A stretch of 64,000 nt of DNA. Origin: Leguminivora glycinivorella (taxonomy: Eukaryota; Arthropoda; Insecta; Lepidoptera; Tortricidae). Position numbers and translations under genes: made by a program. This document shows, piece after piece, positions 60,436 to 64,000 of this stretch; the first letter of the stretch is position 1; each line of letters opens with the position of its first letter. The stretch lies in the NCBI RefSeq assembly GCF_023078275.1, contig NC_062990.1, forward strand, positions 10,617,549 to 10,681,548, given 5' to 3'. The notes under the pieces are model-generated. The model saw nothing but the letters and a program-made list of their open reading frames with translations, was not told the DNA's origin and ran no database searches.

Positions 60436-61017
60436 TTGACAGGGGCAAGGACAGGGACAGGGACAGGGACAGGGACAGCCAGGGTTAGGGACAGGGACAG
60501 GGACAGGAACGGGATAGGGTCAGGGTTAGGGATAGGGATAGGGATAAGGAAAGGGATAGGGAAGGGATAGGGAAGGGATAGGGAAGGGATAGGGAAGGGA
60601 TAGGGAAGGGATAGGGATAGGGATAGGGATAGGGATAGGGATAGGGATAGGGATAGGGATAGGGATAGGGATAGGGATAGGGATAGGGATAGGGATAGGG
60701 ATAGGGATAGGGATAGGGATAGGGATAGGGATAGGGATAGGGATAGGGATAGGGATAGGGATAGGGATAGGGATAGGGATAGGGATAGGGATAGGGATAG
60801 GGATAGGGATGGGGATGGGGATGGGGAAGGGGTAGGGATGGGGATGGGGATGGGGATAGGGATAGGGATAGATAGGGATAGGGATAGAAATAGGGATAGG
60901 AATAGGGGACGGGGACGGGGACGGGGATAGGGATAGGGGACGAGGGACGGACGGGAAGGGGACGGGGACGGGGACAAGGATAGAGATAGGGACGGGGATA
61001 AGAATAGGGATTGGGGT
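60436..61017 (+). repeat. GGGATA hexamer array with G-rich variants
   Basis: Begins with GGGACA units, then AGGGAAGGGAT pentamer/hexamer mixes, then about 34 perfect GGGATA units at 60610-60812, and ends in GGGGAC/GGGGAT variants. The G3 runs every six bases can form G-quadruplexes. Open frames of 184 and 208 codons on the minus strand are simple-sequence artefacts. Confidence 0.9.
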
Positions 61018-61164
61018 CGGAATAATCGGTCGGCAATCGATATCTAGGCAGTGTAAAATGCAGGTGGCTCAGTGGGAAGGGATTAAGTAGGCATCGGCGA
61101 GTATCCTGCATCCGTAATAACTATTAAATTCAATGTGCTGTAAGAAGATCGTTGTTTGCTTGCC

Positions 61165-61579
61165 TTTTTAGGGTTCCGCAGTCAACTAGGAACCCTTATA
61201 GTTTCGCATTTGGTACCAATATGTATATCAATCACGCCGACAAAGTGCAAAAATAAAAATTTTTTTTTCATTCCAACCCCAACGTGTGATATATTGTTGG
61301 ATAGGTATTTAAAAATGAATAAGGGTTTACTAAGATCGTTTTTTGATAATATTAATATTTTCGGAAATAATCGCTCCTAAAGGAAAAAAAGTGCGTCCCC
61401 CCCCTCTAACTTTTGAACCATATGTTTAAAAAATGAAAAAAAATCACAAAAGTAGAACTTTATAAAGACTTTCTAGGAAAATTGTTTTGAACTTGATAGG
61501 TTCCGTAGTTTTTGAGAAAAATACGGAAAACTACGGAACCCTACACTGAGCGTGGCCCGACACGAACTTGGCCGGTTTA
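61165..61579 (+). repeat. HLE-2 repeat, copy lacking its microsatellite
   Basis: GTTTCGCATTTGGTACC joins directly where other copies carry (GTCC)n and TAACCGTTAGCACTAG. Otherwise full length to CTTGGCCGGTTT. Confidence 0.65.
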
Positions 61580-62065
61580 TATGTTTACGTTTGCAATAAG
61601 TATAAGCAAAATGGAAAAAATTGTAAGCGATAATGCAAGGAAGTACTTTTTACCCTAACGACCATAGCGTCGAGATACTGGCTATGTGGGTTGTATGAAG
61701 TTTCCAGTATAAATATTTATATAGGTAAAATACATACATATTAGTACCTACTACCTACGCTGTGGTCGCTGTGTAACAATTCTATAATCATTGCAAGAAT
61801 TTCTTTTAAAACAATAGTAATATGTGTAAGGTACAGTCAGCCAAAAAAGTGGTTTACCACTTTTCAATCAATAGAGTCGAAAAGTGGTAAACCACTTTCT
61901 TGGCTGACCGTACAGCAAATAGATTAGTTACAATCCCCCCCCCCCAGTCGAGAATTGCCCCGCTATAACTTAATCGAAATAATCGCGGACAGATGTACCT
62001 ACAAAGAAACCTACGGATCCAAATGAAAATCTTATTCTTTGTAAACGTTTCAATAAGAATACTTT
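61580..62065. other. Unassigned DNA with a short hairpin
   Basis: AAAAAAGTGGTTTACCACTT and AAGTGGTAAACCACTTTCTT around 61850-61900 form an inverted pair. The end (62069-62099) is an HLE-1 3' tip, GGGCGAAGCCGCGGGC then CTAG. Confidence 0.4.
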
Positions 62066-62145
62066 TATTACGCGGGCGAAGCCGCGGGCAAAAGCTAGTA
62101 TATACATACAAATACATACAGGTACAAGAGAGTTTTGAATGATTC

Positions 62146-62322
62146 ACGGTTATTTTCAGAAAACTTATAATGACCGGGATATAAAAGGCTGAAAGTGAAC
62201 GCATCCGACGCGCGCGAAGGAACCCCTTAGGCGAGGGGCGCCTTATTCGGTTTTCCGTGATCATGATGCATGCAACTGCGTCGAAATAACGGGAGCTCGA
62301 CAAAAATAAAAAAGGTAATCAC
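62146..62322. mobile_element. MITE family 4 with foreign internal segment
   Basis: Left end ACTTATAATGACCGGGATAT is followed by ~65 bp not in other copies (CATCCGACGCGCGCGAAGG, GGCGAGGGGCGCC), then the usual GTGATCATGATGCATG core. The right end is lost. Confidence 0.5.
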
Positions 62323-62419
62323 GAGGGAAGGTCTCCTTAAAATACCATTTCCGCGTAGGACCACGGGATCTCATAAGCTGCCCTTACCACATCTCGGACA
62401 CTGGCGATCAAATATATGA

Positions 62420-63020
62420 AAAACCGGCCAAGTGCGAGTCGGGCTCGCGCACAAAGGGTTCCGTAGCAGCAAATATTTAACCAAAATTACAGTTAAATCA
62501 ACCTATCTCAAAAACTATAAGAGATACTTTGATCAAACCAAAAATCGTTGAAAGAGTTAATTAGCATGCATCATCTCTATTTTTTTTAGAATTTTATACC
62601 CCGTAGTTATAAAAATAGAGGGGGGGGGGACATACTTTTTACGACTTTGAGAGCTGATATCTCAAAAACCGTTCACTTTAAGAAAAATGTTTTTTAGAAA
62701 ACTTTATATCATTTTAAAAGACCTTTCCATTGATACCCCACACGGGTATGTACATCGAAAAAAAATTTTCATCCCTCAGTTACATGTATGGGGGCCCCAC
62801 CCCCAATTCTTTTTTTTTTTTTTACTATTTAGTGTCATAATTTTGTAGCGGTTCATACAACACATATTCCCATCAAATTTCATCACTGTAGTACTTATAG
62901 TTTCCGAGTAAATCGGCTGTGACAGACGGACAGACGGACAGACGGACAGACGGACAGACGGACATGACGAAACTATAAGGGTTCCGTTTTTGCCATTTTG
63001 GCTACGGAACCCTAAAAAAA
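62420..63020 (-). repeat. Interspersed repeat related in layout to HLE-2
   Basis: From AACCGGCCAAGTGCGAGTCG to GCTACGGAACCCT, with (GGACAGAC)n at 62926-62965. Same terminal motifs (AACCGGCC, GGGTTCCG) as HLE-2 but a different body. Confidence 0.6.
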
Positions 63021-63029
63021 GGCGCATTC

Positions 63030-63225
63030 CTAGCACACACGCTAAGCTCGTGTAGGTGAACGCGTACCATGCTTATATGAGTGAGATATGACAGGTTGAC
63101 TGTTCGCGTTTTTGACAGGCGGTAACTGTGAGGTAACCGAGAGGGGTTGGGCGGCGCTTTCAGCGGGGAGCGGGAGTGGCCATACTGTACGATAGTACTC
63201 TTTATTATACTGTGCCCTTATTGAT
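63030..63225 (-). repeat. Interspersed repeat R9, inverse copy
   Basis: Complement of 35318-35510, ending GTACTCTTTATTATACTGTG. Confidence 0.6.
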
Positions 63226-63660
63226 CCGCTATCAAAATACACTCTGTATATTTTGACAAGTCTAAACTCACGGTACAGGCTCTGTAAACGAAGCACACGC
63301 CATTTCCACCAGTCAGGTTTGAATATCTGTCACGACTCGCGTATTACTCCTGAATGCAGTTTGAAAACTGATGGCTGGACGGCTTTATGCGCGGAAGAGC
63401 CATTTTTGAAGTGAAACTTCTAATGCGACTTCCAACTGACAGCGCGTAACACTCAGTCATGGTTACTTTGAGTGGAATGCTGCTCACGTACTCTTTATTA
63501 TACTGTGCTCAACGCGACTCACTCATTCCATTCAATCACTTATTTAATCAGTCAGTGACAGAACAGAATGCCCAGAATGGTTTTGAATGGTGGAATGGTT
63601 GGTTGGAATGTGTGCGAGTTTATGTTTGTTTTTCAGTAATTTGAGCAAATAGCAATGTAA
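63226..63660. other. Unassigned DNA
   Basis: A second R9 tip (GTACTCTTTATTATACTGTG at 63489) and a GAATGG-rich patch near 63565-63610. Confidence 0.3.
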
Positions 63661-64000
63661 TAGTTATTTGTTATACAAGGGTGCAAAGTTGTATTTTAAC
63701 GCCGAGTGTGGGACTCGCAAGTTCAGGATTCTATTCTCGAACCACTCGCTTCGCTCGTGGTTCAACTATAGAATCCTTTCACTTGCTCGTTTTTCAACAC
63801 ACGAGAAGTAAAATTCATTTGCACTCGTGTGTAACACAAAACTTTTCTCCTCACTATAGCGAAGAAAGTACAACGCAAAAAACGCATTTATCACTGCTTC
63901 CAGTAGTGCCACAGGTGGTAAAACATCACTAGATTAACCCAATTTTATCAATTTTAAAGCAGAAAATGCGTTTTTACCCGCTGGTATTAAAGGACAAAAC
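63661..64000 (+). repeat. Interspersed repeat R7, copy 3, hairpin inverted, runs off the window
   Basis: Begins TAGTTATTTGTTATACAAGG. The central hairpin reads GCAAGTTCAGGATTCTATTC first, the reverse of copy 1. Confidence 0.6.

Noticed and set aside
60423..61111. Open frames of 184 and 208 codons on the minus strand (Ser-Leu and Pro-Tyr repeats)
   Set aside because: They lie on the GGGATA array and follow from its six-base period; no non-repetitive coding sequence.

Overview
The window looks like nuclear DNA of a moth or butterfly. It is AT-rich and packed with tRNA-derived SINEs, 5'-truncated non-LTR retrotransposon ends, Helitron-like repeats running from TCCATACTAATATTATAAA to a CTAG end, microsatellite-bearing repeats and palindromic MITEs of kinds familiar from lepidopteran genomes. 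This assignment rests on recognition of repeat families, not on a database search.

Only one convincing host gene is visible. It lies on the + strand from 2861 (its 5' part is missing or not found) to a stop at 21364, with AATAAA at 21375. I assembled it by eye from splice sites and open frames: 16 exons, 783 nt of coding sequence (260 residues plus stop) spread over 18.5 kb. Every internal exon is a multiple of three and every intron is phase 0. Five short exons (33-42 nt) and one 150-nt exon with a Thr-rich stretch lead into eight consecutive exons of exactly 27 nt. Each of these encodes one nine-residue module C-x4-C-x3, and the terminal exon opens with a variant module (C-x5-C). I do not recognise the protein. 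A secreted, disulfide-rich or structural product is an inference. This gene is the most interesting object in the window.

Region by region: 1-2860 holds an inverted pair of SINEs, two palindromic elements and unassigned AT-rich DNA. 2861-21400 is the microexon gene, with introns full of SINEs, LINE ends and MITEs, including a nested TIR element at 8277-10354 and a long fold-back element at 15484-16143. 21400-26960 is repeats, including a (TCCG)n array and a second fold-back element (25284-26176). 26965-35308 is an 8.3-kb LTR element whose two 248-bp LTRs differ at one visible base. It has a 4-bp target duplication and no recognisable gag or pol, but two internal tandem arrays. 35309-51000 is a mosaic of LINE fragments, a hAT-type element with perfect ends and 8-bp target duplication, and two nearly identical Helitron-like insertions, one of which splits a reverse transcriptase. 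51000-64000 holds more LINE and SINE remnants, a mariner-like insertion inside a LINE, a third fold-back element (58062-58951), a three-copy ~455-bp tandem repeat and a ~580-bp G-rich array built on GGGATA.

Apart from the microexon gene there is no evidence of genes acting together. No bona fide tRNA, rRNA, CRISPR or prokaryotic feature was seen.
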